From Bacillus renqingensis (GTDB lineage: Bacteria; Bacillota; Bacilli; Bacillales; Cytobacillaceae): a stretch of DNA of 33,524 nucleotides. The notes beneath the pieces were generated by a model, which worked only from the letters and a program-made list of their open reading frames with translations, made no database searches and was not told the origin of the DNA. Positions 33,282 to 33,524 of this stretch are shown piece after piece; position 1 is the first letter of the stretch, and each line of letters opens with the position of its first letter. The stretch is taken from positions 1-33,524 of the forward strand of contig NZ_JADDIU010000030.1 of NCBI RefSeq assembly GCF_016464375.1, in the 5' to 3' direction. Position numbers and translations under genes: made by a program.

Positions 33282-33400
33282 CCATGCGCCCCGGTCAGCC
33301 CTGGCGAACACAAGACGAGCCGGCGAGGTTGTTTTAAATCTTTTTGAAAACTCTCTGGTTGCTCTCGAGGGGCTGCAGGAGCAGGACAATTCTCACGGTC
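33282..33400. repeat. Longer copy of the interspersed repeat family
   Basis: The left end GCGCCCCGGTCAGC (33290-33303) and right end GGGGCTGCAGGAGCAGGACA (33368-33387) match the two ends of the reverse-complemented 22558-22610 copy, with about 65 extra bases between (GACGAGCCGGCGAGGTTG and an A/T-rich part). The shorter copies therefore look like internally deleted forms. The remaining 33401-33524 shows no gene that I can support. Confidence 0.6.
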
Positions 33401-33524
33401 GAAGGATTACATTGTGATACTGCATGAAATACTACCCCAGAAGACTCCATTTACGTTTACTACCAAATTTTTTTGGCTAAGGTAAGAACAAAAAGTCCTG
33501 CGGTAATATGTCAAGTACTAAAAT

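Overview
The window looks like chromosomal DNA from an endospore-forming member of the Bacillaceae (low G+C, strong AGGAGG-type ribosome sites, GTG/TTG starts, an alpha/beta-type SASP, Spo0E, sporulation-type kinases, SigI/RsgI, CtsR- and CcpA-type operators). The order sigI-rsgI-sspD ... sensor kinase ... spo0E ... kinD-mhqR ... clpE-ykvI ... ykvS ... ptsH-ptsI follows, as I recall it, the order around kinE/spo0E/kinD/clpE/ptsHI in Bacillus subtilis. The backbone is therefore a conserved Bacillus block into which other modules have been placed. The genus (perhaps Neobacillus, Mesobacillus or Cytobacillus) is inference only.

Layout. 1-1.7 kb: prfC behind a palindromic operator candidate. 1.8-3.8 kb: sigI-rsgI with a composite promoter. 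3.8-4.9 kb: small spore-type genes (SASP, a DUF3905-like protein, two tiny ORFs). 5.1-8.4 kb: a two-gene, four-domain 2-oxoacid:ferredoxin oxidoreductase. 8.5-10.2 kb: a soluble PAS histidine kinase behind a textbook sigma-H promoter, then a spo0E-like phosphatase gene with Spo0A boxes upstream. 10.6-14.1 kb: etfB-etfA-fixC-fixX (FixABCX) with a cre box. 14.4-17.9 kb, minus strand: an unknown protein, a fosmidomycin-resistance-type MFS transporter and a KinD-like kinase. 18-20.2 kb: mhqR and an M3 oligopeptidase. 20.3-22.4 kb, minus strand: clpE with CtsR boxes. 22.7-24.9 kb: ykvI, a CPBP protease, a tiny ORF and ykvS. 25.1-30.1 kb: the complete glycerol regulon glpP-glpF-glpK-glpD with both GlpP-type leader terminators. 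30.3-32.3 kb: ptsH-ptsI. 32.5-33.3 kb: an atypical SDR. The end is repeat-derived DNA.

How the parts fit. Two kinases with the HEIRNP...KG.IQLL phosphorelay signature and one Spo0E-type phosphatase lie in the same window, so much of the input to Spo0A is encoded here. The glp genes sit directly upstream of HPr and Enzyme I, which are known to phosphorylate GlpK; the phosphorylatable His230 is present. The most unusual content is the pairing of a ferredoxin-dependent 2-oxoacid oxidoreductase with a FixABCX complex, about 2 kb apart, in an organism with no nitrogenase gene in view. This suggests low-potential electron metabolism. A family of interspersed GC-rich repeats is present in three places, and one copy supplies the 3' end and stop codon of the PAS kinase gene. 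I saw no tRNA, rRNA, CRISPR array, prophage or intact transposase.
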